Source of the DNA: an uncultured Anaerococcus sp.
Lineage (GTDB): Bacteria > Bacillota > Clostridia > Tissierellales > Peptoniphilaceae
Direction: 5' to 3'
Length of the DNA stretch: 32,798 bases
Assembly: GCF_947253225.1 (NCBI RefSeq)
Contig: NZ_CAMXYR010000012.1
Span: forward strand, 1-32,798
In this document: piece by piece, positions 15,727 through 22,548 of the stretch
Layout of the letters: each line of letters begins with the position of its first letter
Position numbering within the stretch: the stretch's first letter is position 1
Notes under the pieces: model-generated
The model's database searches: none
Seen by the model: the letters and a program-made list of their open reading frames with translations, nothing else
What the model was told of the DNA's origin: nothing
Made by a program: the position numbers and the translations under genes

Positions 15727-16324
15727 AGCAATATATAAGAATAATCTTGCCGAGAGGAAAGGGGAGCGACTTTATGAAGCTCCTAAAAGACCACGGAGCC
15801 TACGCAATATCCTGTTTTTATGGAGAAGGGTAAGCTCCAAGCGAAATTTTGGCAAGACTTCATATAGATAAGAGAAAAAAAGAGATTGTAATGGCTCTTT
15901 TTGATAGGAGCTAACACTTATATTATTTGACAAAATTAAGGAAAAACTTGCGGGTGTAAACACAGGAATTGCCTTTGCTACATCCCTAGACAGAAAGGAT
16001 TATTCAATGGACTATGTTTGCATGTATGTAATAGTTGATAGGCATCTTGGACAAAGAGCCATTCATATAGCCCAAGCCAATGGAGCTTTTGGGGCAACTC
16101 TAATCCATGGAAGAGGATCAGCAGAAAATGTGAAATCTCCAATATTTTTGAATATGAATATTGAGCCTGAAAAAGATATAGTAATAATGTTAATAAAAAA
16201 AGAACTTGAAGATACTATAAAGGGTAAAATATATGAAGAGATGGAATTAGTCAAGGAGGGTAAGGGAATAATCTATACCCTTCCAGTTAGTGAAGTTTCT
16301 GGATTAGTAGAACAAAATAAGTAG
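15720..16324 (+). pseudogene. P-II family nitrogen regulator-like protein (tandem P-II domains), disrupted
   Basis: Two tandem P-II-like domains can be read across two lesions. The first (KQYIRIILPRGKGSDFMKLL, HGAYAISCFYGEG) is cut by TAA at 15831-15833, where the second domain has Ser in GRGSA; TCA to TAA explains it. The frame then runs on (APSEILARLHIDKRKKEIVM) to GAT at 15903-15905. One A appears lost here: restoring GATAAGGAG moves into the frame that encodes ELTLILFDKIKEKLAGVNTG and the second domain. The 3' part from ATG 16007 (105 residues, NGAFGATLIHGRGSAENVK) is open but has no ribosome-binding site. No start codon remains at the 5' end. The gene follows the DUF1538 gene directly, as in other genomes. 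Confidence 0.82.
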
Positions 16325-16332
16325 GAGATATT

Positions 16333-16641
16333 ATGAAAAAATTAAACTCAAACGAATTTAGACAAGAAGTAGAAAATGGTAAGGGTCTTGCCCTAGTGGA
16401 TTTCTCAGCAACTTGGTGTGGACCATGCAAGATGCAAGGACCAATCCTAGAAGAACTTTCAGGAGAAGTTAATTATCAAATATTTAATATAGATGTTGAT
16501 GAATCTCAAGATATAGCTAGTCAATATAATGTAAATGCTGTTCCTTCCCTAATGATTTTTAAGGATGGCGTCCTAAAAGATACCCTAGTAGGTTTTCATT
16601 CAAGAGAAGCCTTAGAAGAAAAAATGGCGAAATTCAAATAA
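16333..16641 (+). CDS. trxA: Thioredoxin
   Basis: This 102-residue protein has the thioredoxin fold signature ALVDFSATWCGPCKMQGPIL, with the redox pair in WCGPC (Cys29/Cys32), and the cis-proline segment NAVPSLMIFKDG. It reduces protein disulfides and is re-reduced by a thioredoxin reductase, encoded by the next gene, which it overlaps by one base (TAATG). AGGAGA precedes the ATG and overlaps the stop of the broken P-II gene. Confidence 0.96.
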   Translation: MKKLNSNEFRQEVENGKGLALVDFSATWCGPCKMQGPILEELSGEVNYQIFNIDVDESQDIASQYNVNAVPSLMIFKDGVLKDTLVGFHSREALEEKMAKFK

Positions 16642-17504
16642 TGAGATATGATCTAGCAATAATCGGCGCAGGTCCAGCAGGGCTTAGCGCCGCTTTAAAT
16701 GCAAAAATTAGAAACAAGTCGGTAATAATTTTTGGGGAAGATTCAAAGGCTTTGGTCAAATCAAGGTCAATAAAAAACTACCTAGGTTTTACTGATATTA
16801 GTGGCAAAGACCTTAATGAAAAATTTAAGACAAGTTTAAGAAGCTATGATGTAAAATATTCTAAGGAGCGAGTTCAAACTGTCTATGCTATGGGAGATTA
16901 TTTTGCTCTAAGCCTTAAAAATAATGAAATGGTCGAAGCGAGTGCAGTAATTGTCGCCACCGGCATAGACTTAAAGAAAGATTTGGTCAATGAAGAAAAG
17001 TTTTTCGCCAAGGGCGTAAACTATTGCGCTACCTGTGATGCAGCCCTTTATAGGGGCAAGGAAGTTGTTGTACTTGGCTATAATGAAGAAAGCATAGAAG
17101 AAGCTAATTTTACAGCAGAAATCGTAGAAAAACTAACCTTTGTGAATATGTATAAGAAGGGGATCAAATTAAATCCTTGCATAGAAGTTATAGAAGGTGA
17201 AATTCCTTATGGCTTTGTCGGTGAAACTAGAGCCGAGTCTTTAGAATTTAAGTCGGGTAAAAAAATACAGGCTGATGGTTTTTTTATCATAAAAGATTCG
17301 TCAAAACCTCAAAGGCTCGTTCCGTCAGTTAAGATTTCCGATAACCACATAGAAGTAGATGCTAAAATGGCGACCAATATAAGGGGGCTTTATGCAGCAG
17401 GAGATATAACAGGTCTACCTTACCAACTTATGAAGGCAGTTGGCCAGGGGCAAATTGCAAGCCTTAATGCAGTAAGGTATATTACAAAAATAAAGTCAAA
17501 ATAA
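16641..17504 (+). CDS. Flavin thioredoxin reductase-like protein lacking NAD(P)H-binding motifs
   Basis: This 287-residue FAD protein has an N-terminal FAD site (IIGAGPAGLSAALNA, residues 7-21), the redox-active CATC at 129-132 and the C-terminal FAD motif GLYAAGDITG. It is shorter than standard TrxB (about 310). The NADPH domain lacks both usual motifs: VxGGGDSAxEEA is replaced by VLGYNEESIEEA (144-155), and the HRRxxxR segment reads VNMYKKGIK. Pyridine-nucleotide-independent thioredoxin reductases, including the ferredoxin-dependent FFTR type of clostridia, lack these motifs. Electron donation by ferredoxin is therefore plausible but inferred. It is coupled to trxA, its likely substrate. 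Confidence 0.85.
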   Translation: MRYDLAIIGAGPAGLSAALNAKIRNKSVIIFGEDSKALVKSRSIKNYLGFTDISGKDLNEKFKTSLRSYDVKYSKERVQTVYAMGDYFALSLKNNEMVEASAVIVATGIDLKKDLVNEEKFFAKGVNYCATCDAALYRGKEVVVLGYNEESIEEANFTAEIVEKLTFVNMYKKGIKLNPCIEVIEGEIPYGFVGETRAESLEFKSGKKIQADGFFIIKDSSKPQRLVPSVKISDNHIEVDAKMATNIRGLYAAGDITGLPYQLMKAVGQGQIASLNAVRYITKIKSK

Positions 17505-17559
17505 AAATCATAGGGATAGCTGGTCTAAGCTACTAAGAACTATACAAAAATTCTTATAA

Positions 17560-17600
17560 CTTTTGGAAAAGTAATCTATATAGGCGTTGTTTTCCAAAAG
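17560..17600. repeat. 11-bp perfect inverted repeat in the trxB-marR intergenic region
   Basis: CTTTTGGAAAA (17560-17570) and TTTTCCAAAAG (17590-17600) form a perfect inverted repeat around 19 bases. No T-run follows, so it is not a simple terminator. It could be an RNA structure or a protein-binding site. The whole stretch 17505-17823 holds no convincing gene. Confidence 0.6.
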
Positions 17601-17621
17601 ATTAGATAAATAAGGAGTATA

Positions 17622-17658
17622 TTTTTCTCTTTATATGTTCAAAGAGGGAAAAGTTTTT
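17622..17658 (+). terminator. Possible terminator of the trxA-reductase unit
   Basis: TTTTTCTCTTT (17622-17632) can pair with AAAGAGGGAAA (17641-17651), including two G-U pairs, around an eight-base loop. It is followed by AGTTTTT. The stem is A/U-rich, so its strength is uncertain. Confidence 0.45.
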
Positions 17659-17717
17659 GGGATTGGTGAATTGACCATATATCGGTGAGAAAGTACTATA
17701 GTTAAGTCTTACTTATC

Positions 17718-17770
17718 AATAAAGTTAAAATATGTAGGAAATATATGTAAAACATATTTAACTTTTATTG
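17718..17770. repeat. Long imperfect inverted repeat upstream of marR
   Basis: 17718-17735 (CAATAAAGTTAAAATATGT-like) and 17752-17770 are reverse complements of each other apart from two compensating single-base bulges. The structure sits directly before the likely marR promoter and could hold operator half-sites for the regulator or form a leader hairpin. Confidence 0.55.
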
Positions 17771-17776
17771 AAAAAA

Positions 17777-17806
17777 TTTAACTTATATGTAAGATAATAA
17801 TATAGT
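17777..17806 (+). promoter_or_regulatory. Candidate marR-ftsH promoter with overlapping palindrome
   Basis: TTTAAC (17777-17782) and TATAGT (17801-17806) are spaced by 18 bases, just upstream of AGGAGG at 17814. The spacer holds CTTATATGTAAG, a short palindrome of the size bound by MarR proteins. Autoregulation is inferred. Confidence 0.4.
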
Positions 17807-17823
17807 ATATTCTAGGAGGGTTT

Positions 17824-18297
17824 ATGACCAAAAAACATATTGATTTTTTTGAATTCAATAATTCCATATTCTCGATGATTAGAGAGATTTCACATAAAAT
17901 TGATTTATTGTTGCAAGAAACTGCAAATGAGTTACATATAACTCCCTTGCAATTAAAAATGATAATAACTCTTTATGCTAACAGGGAGAAATATGTTTCT
18001 ATAGGAAGCCTCGGCAAGGCTATAGGTATTACTGGAGGAAATATTTCAAATATCTGTAAAAGACTTGAAAAACAAGGCTTTGTAAATAGAGTTAGGAGTG
18101 AAGAAGACGAGCGTGTTGTCAATGTTAGGTTGACAGATAAGGGAAACGAGGCAGCTTGTATGGTTGACGATTACTTCCAAAAGCTTAGGGAAGAGATCCC
18201 AGAAGGTGGAGTAGATGTGAATGTACAAACTATTATTGATGAACTTTGTGCCCTAGAAAGTCTTCTCGATAAGTATATAGCTAGGAGTGGTTTATAA
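17824..18297 (+). CDS. MarR family winged helix-turn-helix transcriptional regulator
   Basis: This 157-residue protein has the MarR layout: helices for dimerisation at both ends, a helix-turn-helix at about 60-85 (VSIGSLGKAIGITGGNISNI), a recognition helix running into CKRLEKQGFVNR, and the beta-wing RVRSEEDERVVNVRLTDKG. The ligand is not evident. It ends in TAATG, sharing a base with the ftsH start, so it and FtsH are translated together. AGGAGG precedes the ATG. Its most likely target is its own promoter, which would put FtsH under MarR-type control. Confidence 0.9.
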   Translation: MTKKHIDFFEFNNSIFSMIREISHKIDLLLQETANELHITPLQLKMIITLYANREKYVSIGSLGKAIGITGGNISNICKRLEKQGFVNRVRSEEDERVVNVRLTDKGNEAACMVDDYFQKLREEIPEGGVDVNVQTIIDELCALESLLDKYIARSGL

Positions 18298-20282
18298 TGA
18301 CAAACCCAAGTAAGGGCAAGAGACCTTTATTATATTATTGGTTGGTTGCCATAGTGATTTTTGTGGTAGTGCATTTCGCATTAAATCCTATATCCAAGGA
18401 TGAAAGTGTAAAGGAAGTGAGCTACTCACAATTTGTAGACATGATAGATAAAAATCAGGTAACGGAAGTATCTAAAAATGACCAAAAGTATACCTTCAAG
18501 GCCAAGGTCGGCAAGGAAGAGAAAGTCTATGAGACAGGACTTTGGCAAGATACTGACCTTACTGAGAGACTTTTACAAGCCAAGAAAAGAAATGACAAGC
18601 TAGTTTTTAGCCAAGAAATAGAAACAAGGATGAATCCTTACCTATCCCTATTTTTGACAAGCATCTTGCCTTTGCTTTTCATATGGGTTATTTTCTACTT
18701 TGCATCAAGGTCTTTAACCAAAACCATGGGTGGCCGTGGTGGGGCAGACTTTATGAATTTTGGCAAGTCAAATGCTAAAATTTATGTGGAAAATAAAACA
18801 GGCAAGACCTTTAAGGATGTGGCAGGTCAAGAAGAGGCCAAGGATTCCCTAAGTGAAATAGTTGATTTCCTCCACAATCCTGGAAAATACAAGGAAATCG
18901 GAGCAAAAGTTCCTAAGGGAGTTTTGCTTGTAGGACCTCCAGGAACTGGTAAGACCCTTATGGCTCAAGCCGTAGCTGGTGAAGCCAATGTTCCATTTTT
19001 CTCAATTTCAGGTTCTGAATTTGTAGAGATGTTCGTAGGTATGGGAGCTAGCAAGGTTCGTGACCTTTTTAAACAAGCCAAGGAAAAAGCCCCTTGTATA
19101 GTTTTCATTGATGAGATAGATGCTATTGGTAAGAAACGTGATGTTTCTGGATATTCTGGAAATGATGAGCGTGAACAAACCCTAAACCAACTTTTAAATG
19201 AGATGGACGGTTTTGATGCCACAGAAGGGGTTGTCCTTCTTGCAGCTACCAACAGACCAGAAATTCTAGATCCTGCCCTAACAAGGCCAGGACGTTTTGA
19301 TAGACAAGTTCAAGTTGAGCTTCCAGACCTCAAGGGTCGTGAAGATATCCTAAAAGTTCACGCTAAAAATATCAAGCGTGAAGATAATATAGACTATGAA
19401 GAAATTGCAAAAAGAACTGCTGGAACAAGTGGTGCTGACCTTGCCAATATCATAAATGAGGGTGCTCTTCGTGCCGTAAGAGAAGGAAGAAACAAGCTTA
19501 CCCAAGAGGACCTAGAAGAATCAATTGAAACTGTAATAGCAGGAGCTCAAAAGAAAAATGCAGTAATAAGCGATGACCAGAAGAAAATTATCGCCTACCA
19601 TGAAGTTGGCCATGCTCTTGTAGCAGCCATCCAAACTCAAAAGACCCCAGTAACCAAGATTACCATAGTGCCAAGGACAGGTGGATCTCTAGGTTACACC
19701 ATGACAGTCGATAAGGATGAAAAATACATCATGACCAAACAGGAGCTATTTGATGAAATAGTAACCTTCGCAGGTGGTAGGTCAGCAGAAGAGTTAATCT
19801 TTAATACCAAGACTACTGGTGCAAGTAACGATATCGAAAGAGCTACAGCAATAGCAAGAAATATGGTAACAATCTATGGTATGGATGATGACTTTGACTT
19901 TATGCAACTGGAACAAATCCAAGGTAGATACTTAGGTGGTCAAAGAGCTATGATTGTATCTAATGGAACGGGAGATAAGATTGACGAAAAAGTTGCCAAA
20001 ATAATCGCCCAAGCTCACATGAGAGCCATAGAAATCCTAAAGGATAACCTAGAAAAACTTCACGAGATTTCAGACTTCCTACTTAGGGAAGAGACAATAA
20101 CTGGTGAACAATTTATGGATATCCTAAACAACAAGAAAGTCCTCGAAGAAAAAAACTCTGAACCAGTTAGCGATGACCTTGCTAAGGAAGAAAATTCACA
20201 AGCAAATAATGAAGCCAGTGATGAAGGTGATAAATCGAAGGATGAAGACCAAGAAAATGGCGAAGATAATATAAAAGAATAA
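18297..20282 (+). CDS. ftsH: ATP-dependent zinc metalloprotease FtsH
   Basis: This 661-residue membrane AAA+ protease degrades misfolded or regulatory membrane and cytosolic proteins. Membrane helices lie at about 12-29 and 115-138, flanking the extracytoplasmic domain. The AAA+ module has Walker A GPPGTGKT (213-220), Walker B FIDEID (270-275) and the arginine-finger region (ATNRPEILDPALTRPGRFDRQ). The M41 zinc site is HEVGH (435-439). The C-terminal 45 residues are a highly acidic tail. The start overlaps the end of marR by one base. A strong terminator follows. Confidence 0.97.
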   Translation: MTNPSKGKRPLLYYWLVAIVIFVVVHFALNPISKDESVKEVSYSQFVDMIDKNQVTEVSKNDQKYTFKAKVGKEEKVYETGLWQDTDLTERLLQAKKRNDKLVFSQEIETRMNPYLSLFLTSILPLLFIWVIFYFASRSLTKTMGGRGGADFMNFGKSNAKIYVENKTGKTFKDVAGQEEAKDSLSEIVDFLHNPGKYKEIGAKVPKGVLLVGPPGTGKTLMAQAVAGEANVPFFSISGSEFVEMFVGMGASKVRDLFKQAKEKAPCIVFIDEIDAIGKKRDVSGYSGNDEREQTLNQLLNEMDGFDATEGVVLLAATNRPEILDPALTRPGRFDRQVQVELPDLKGREDILKVHAKNIKREDNIDYEEIAKRTAGTSGADLANIINEGALRAVREGRNKLTQEDLEESIETVIAGAQKKNAVISDDQKKIIAYHEVGHALVAAIQTQKTPVTKITIVPRTGGSLGYTMTVDKDEKYIMTKQELFDEIVTFAGGRSAEELIFNTKTTGASNDIERATAIARNMVTIYGMDDDFDFMQLEQIQGRYLGGQRAMIVSNGTGDKIDEKVAKIIAQAHMRAIEILKDNLEKLHEISDFLLREETITGEQFMDILNNKKVLEEKNSEPVSDDLAKEENSQANNEASDEGDKSKDEDQENGEDNIKE

Positions 20283-20286
20283 GACG

Positions 20287-20316
20287 AGTTCCAAGTCAAA
20301 GGGCTTGGGACTTTTT
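20287..20316 (+). terminator. Intrinsic terminator after ftsH
   Basis: AGTTCCAAG (20287-20295) pairs with CTTGGGACT (20304-20312) with one G-U pair and an eight-base loop, followed by five T's. Confidence 0.9.
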
Positions 20317-20357
20317 CTATCTCTAAAACTTCTAAGCCAGATAAGTAAAGGGTGATA

Positions 20358-20386
20358 TTGACTTAACTTTGTGAAAAAGATATGAT
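20358..20386 (+). promoter_or_regulatory. Promoter of the CD0519/CD1768-type membrane protein gene
   Basis: TTGACT (20358-20363) and TATGAT (20381-20386) are spaced by exactly 17 bases. Transcription would leave a leader of roughly 75 bases. Confidence 0.75.
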
Positions 20387-20412
20387 TTATTAAGAAATAT
20401 AAGATTACAAAA

Positions 20413-20440
20413 ACCAAGGATGGAAACCTTGGTGATTTTT
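20413..20440 (+). terminator. Leader hairpin with T-run (possible attenuator)
   Basis: ACCAAGG (20413-20419) pairs with CCTTGGT (20427-20433) around a seven-base loop, and GATTTTT follows. It lies between the promoter and the ribosome-binding site, so it could terminate transcription early. The loop holds an ATG in frame with the gene. Confidence 0.5.
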
Positions 20441-20467
20441 AAGATAAATAGCTTAAGAGGAGGGGAT

Positions 20468-21607
20468 ATGCAAAGTAGTTATAAAAAGAATATTAGCATC
20501 GAAAATTTTGTATTTATCGGTATGTTTTTTGGGATGTTTGGGTGGATAGGAAAGATAATGGGACCTACAAATATGCTCGCAACAATAATGAATACAGGCT
20601 ACAGACTCCTAATGGATACTTGTTTTTACATAATGGGGATATCTGTGGTTGCTGGAGCTCTTTCTGGTCTTTTCTCTGAGTTTGGCTTTATAGCCCTAGT
20701 TGATGTAGTTTTATCAAAAGTAATGAAACCAATCTACAACCTTCCAGGCGCATCCTCCTTGGGAATATTAAATTGTTATCTATCAGATAATCCTGCCATC
20801 TTGACCCTAGCTGATGAAGATAATTTCAAAAAATATTTTAAGAAGTACCAAATGCCAGCCCTATGTAACTTGGGAACATCATTCGGTATGGGGCTAATAG
20901 TTACTACAACAATGTTTGCTCTTCATGTTGAAGGTGCAGTAAAGGCAGCTTTTATAGGAAATTTGGGGGCTATTGTAGGATCAATTGTTTCAGTTAGGGT
21001 TATGTTGAGCTTTACCAAAAAGCATTATGGAACGAGTGAAATGGTTAAGGTGGCGAATGTAGCCGATGTACCAAAGGGATATAGGATAATAAGAACTGGC
21101 TCGGCAGGCTCTAGGGCTATTGAAGCAATCCTTCATGGTGGCAAGCGTGGAGTAGACATGGGAGTTGCGATAATTCCTGGAGTAATAACTATTTGTACAG
21201 TGGTAATGATTTTGACAAATAAGATGCCAGCTGGTGGATATACAGGAGCAATAGGCGAAGGAGTTGCCTTTCTTCCTTGGCTTGGAGAAAAACTTTCCTT
21301 TATACTAAGTCCAATCTTTGGCTTTACCAATGATTCCTTTATAGCCGTTCCAATCACAGCCTTAGGCTCTGCTGGGGCAGCCCTTGGCGTAGTAAAAGAA
21401 TTTGCAAGCAGTGGAACAGTTTCAGGAAATGATATAGCAGTATTTACAGCCATGTGTATGTGCTGGTCGGGATATCTTTCAACTCACATAGCCATGATGG
21501 ATGCTCTGGGTACCAAAGAGATGACGAGCTCAGCAATCCTTGCTCACACCATAGGAGGACTTTGTGCAGGCTTTGCAGCCCACATCTTTGCCTTGGTCTT
21601 GCTCTAG
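20468..21607 (+). CDS. CD0519/CD1768 family membrane protein (Gate-domain-like transporter, function unknown)
   Basis: This 379-residue protein has about nine hydrophobic segments. Typical stretches include FVFIGMFFGMFGWIGKIMG, LPGASSLGILNCYLSDNPAI and PALCNLGTSFGMGLIVTT. I recognise it as the clostridial CD0519/CD1768 family, related to nucleoside-recognition (Gate) membrane proteins; the substrate is unknown. ATG 20468 is chosen because a very strong AGAGGAGGGG precedes it. An in-frame ATG at 20420 lies in the leader hairpin and has no ribosome-binding site. It is a single-gene unit. Confidence 0.75.
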   Translation: MQSSYKKNISIENFVFIGMFFGMFGWIGKIMGPTNMLATIMNTGYRLLMDTCFYIMGISVVAGALSGLFSEFGFIALVDVVLSKVMKPIYNLPGASSLGILNCYLSDNPAILTLADEDNFKKYFKKYQMPALCNLGTSFGMGLIVTTTMFALHVEGAVKAAFIGNLGAIVGSIVSVRVMLSFTKKHYGTSEMVKVANVADVPKGYRIIRTGSAGSRAIEAILHGGKRGVDMGVAIIPGVITICTVVMILTNKMPAGGYTGAIGEGVAFLPWLGEKLSFILSPIFGFTNDSFIAVPITALGSAGAALGVVKEFASSGTVSGNDIAVFTAMCMCWSGYLSTHIAMMDALGTKEMTSSAILAHTIGGLCAGFAAHIFALVLL

Positions 21608-21615
21608 TACTTTAA

Positions 21616-21777
21616 GAGCAAGATCCGAATAGGGTAATTGATTGTTTAGAAAAATTCTATTGCTAGCTAAAGGATAAAGAATAAAAAGTAGCTAAGGACT
21701 ATGATTATTGGACAAGCTTTGATGAAGATAAGTTTATAACAGAATTGATTCTCCCTATAGAAAAGTTAAGATACTAA
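21616..21777 (+). pseudogene. Gene remnant (3' fragment) of unknown family
   Basis: One frame reads as plausible protein broken by stops. QDPNRVIDCLEKFYC is followed by TAG (21664-21666), then LKDKE, TAA (21682-21684), then KVAKDYDYWTSFDEDKFITE and LILPIEKLRY before a final TAA at 21775-21777. Both internal stops are one base from Gln codons. The end loosely resembles the last strand of GyrI-like effector-binding domains, but this is weak. There is no start codon. Apart from this, 21608-21778 shows nothing. Confidence 0.35.
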
Positions 21778-21778
21778 G

Positions 21779-21838
21779 ACCAGAAGCGTCGACCCACCTC
21801 GTCCTCAAAGATGGGGTGTGATTTTCGCTTCTGGTTTT
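21779..21838. terminator. Structured bidirectional terminator element
   Basis: ACCAGAAGCG (21779-21788) pairs perfectly with CGCTTCTGGT (21826-21835). An inner arm CACCTC (21795-21800) / GGGGTG (21813-21818) lies within. On the plus strand it ends in T's. On the minus strand it directly follows the ABC transporter ATPase stop codon, with a weaker TCTTAG tail. It separates the two convergent units. Confidence 0.7.
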
Positions 21839-22548
21839 TATTTGAAATAAATATATCTATTTCCATCAAAATCCCTAATATCTGTTTCCATATCAAAGAC
21901 TTCTCTAAACATTTTTTCATCCATAACTTCTCTGGACGTTCCTTCTCTATATATTTTTTTGTCATTGATTAAAATAATATGGTCGGCAAATTTCTCTATT
22001 AGACCTATTTGGTGGAGGCTTATAAGGGTTGTGAGGTTAAGCTTTCTTGTTAAATCGGTAATTATCCTCATTATCTCATATTGGTTTTTAAGATCTAGAG
22101 CACTTACTGGCTCATCTAGGAGGAGGACTTTTGGGTTTGCAACTAGGGCTTGACCTATGAAAACTTTTTGAACCTCCCCTCCTGACAGTCTATTGATGTA
22201 TCTGTCCCTATAAGACCTTATATCCAAGATATCTAGGATTTTTTCTGCCTCTTTCTTATCTTCCTTGCTTATTCTAAGAGATAAGTCCTCTACCTTGCCA
22301 AGCAAGATAGTCTCAAAGACTGTAAATCTTATCTTGGAATTAATGTTTTGGTTGAGGTAGGAGACCTTGCCAGATGTTTTTATTTCTCCACGGTGGGCTT
22401 TGATACCACTAATAGCATTTAGAATGGTCGATTTTCCAGAACCATTTCTTCCCATCAATATATTTACATTGCCTTCTTCAAGCTTAAAGGAAATATCGTC
22501 TATGATTAGCCTGTCGTAGGAGATGGATAAGTTTCTTGCTTCAATCAT
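21838..22548 (-). CDS. ABC transporter ATP-binding protein, FecE/FepC type (metal or metal-chelate import)
   Basis: This 236-residue ATPase has Walker A GRNGSGKS (33-40), the signature LSGGE (121-125), Walker B VLLLDEP (141-147) and the H-loop SLHQIGL. It matches the ATPases of iron-siderophore/haem/cobalamin importers. The ATG at 22548 is chosen because GGAGG lies five bases before it; a TTG at 22560 is also in frame. It overlaps the permease gene by eight bases. It is the last gene of the operon that starts with larE, which suggests the importer serves nickel-cofactor synthesis. Confidence 0.9.
   Translation of the reverse strand: MIEARNLSISYDRLIIDDISFKLEEGNVNILMGRNGSGKSTILNAISGIKAHRGEIKTSGKVSYLNQNINSKIRFTVFETILLGKVEDLSLRISKEDKKEAEKILDILDIRSYRDRYINRLSGGEVQKVFIGQALVANPKVLLLDEPVSALDLKNQYEIMRIITDLTRKLNLTTLISLHQIGLIEKFADHIILINDKKIYREGTSREVMDEKMFREVFDMETDIRDFDGNRYIYFK

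Noticed and set aside
15772..15963. Minus-strand open frame across the broken P-II gene
   Set aside because: The plus strand clearly encodes a two-domain P-II-like protein across the lesions; the minus-strand frame shows no family motifs or ribosome-binding site.
16007..16324. Independent 105-residue P-II protein
   Set aside because: The ATG has no ribosome-binding site and the frame continues upstream as the linker between two P-II domains, so it is the 3' part of the broken gene.
17886..17901. parS-like GATTTCACATAAAATT in marR
   Set aside because: Only 10 of 16 positions match the consensus, against 14-15 for the five accepted sites.
20420..20467. Longer N-terminus for the CD0519/CD1768-type protein from ATG 20420
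   Set aside because: That ATG sits in a hairpin loop without a ribosome-binding site, whereas ATG 20468 follows AGAGGAGGGG and begins where family similarity begins.
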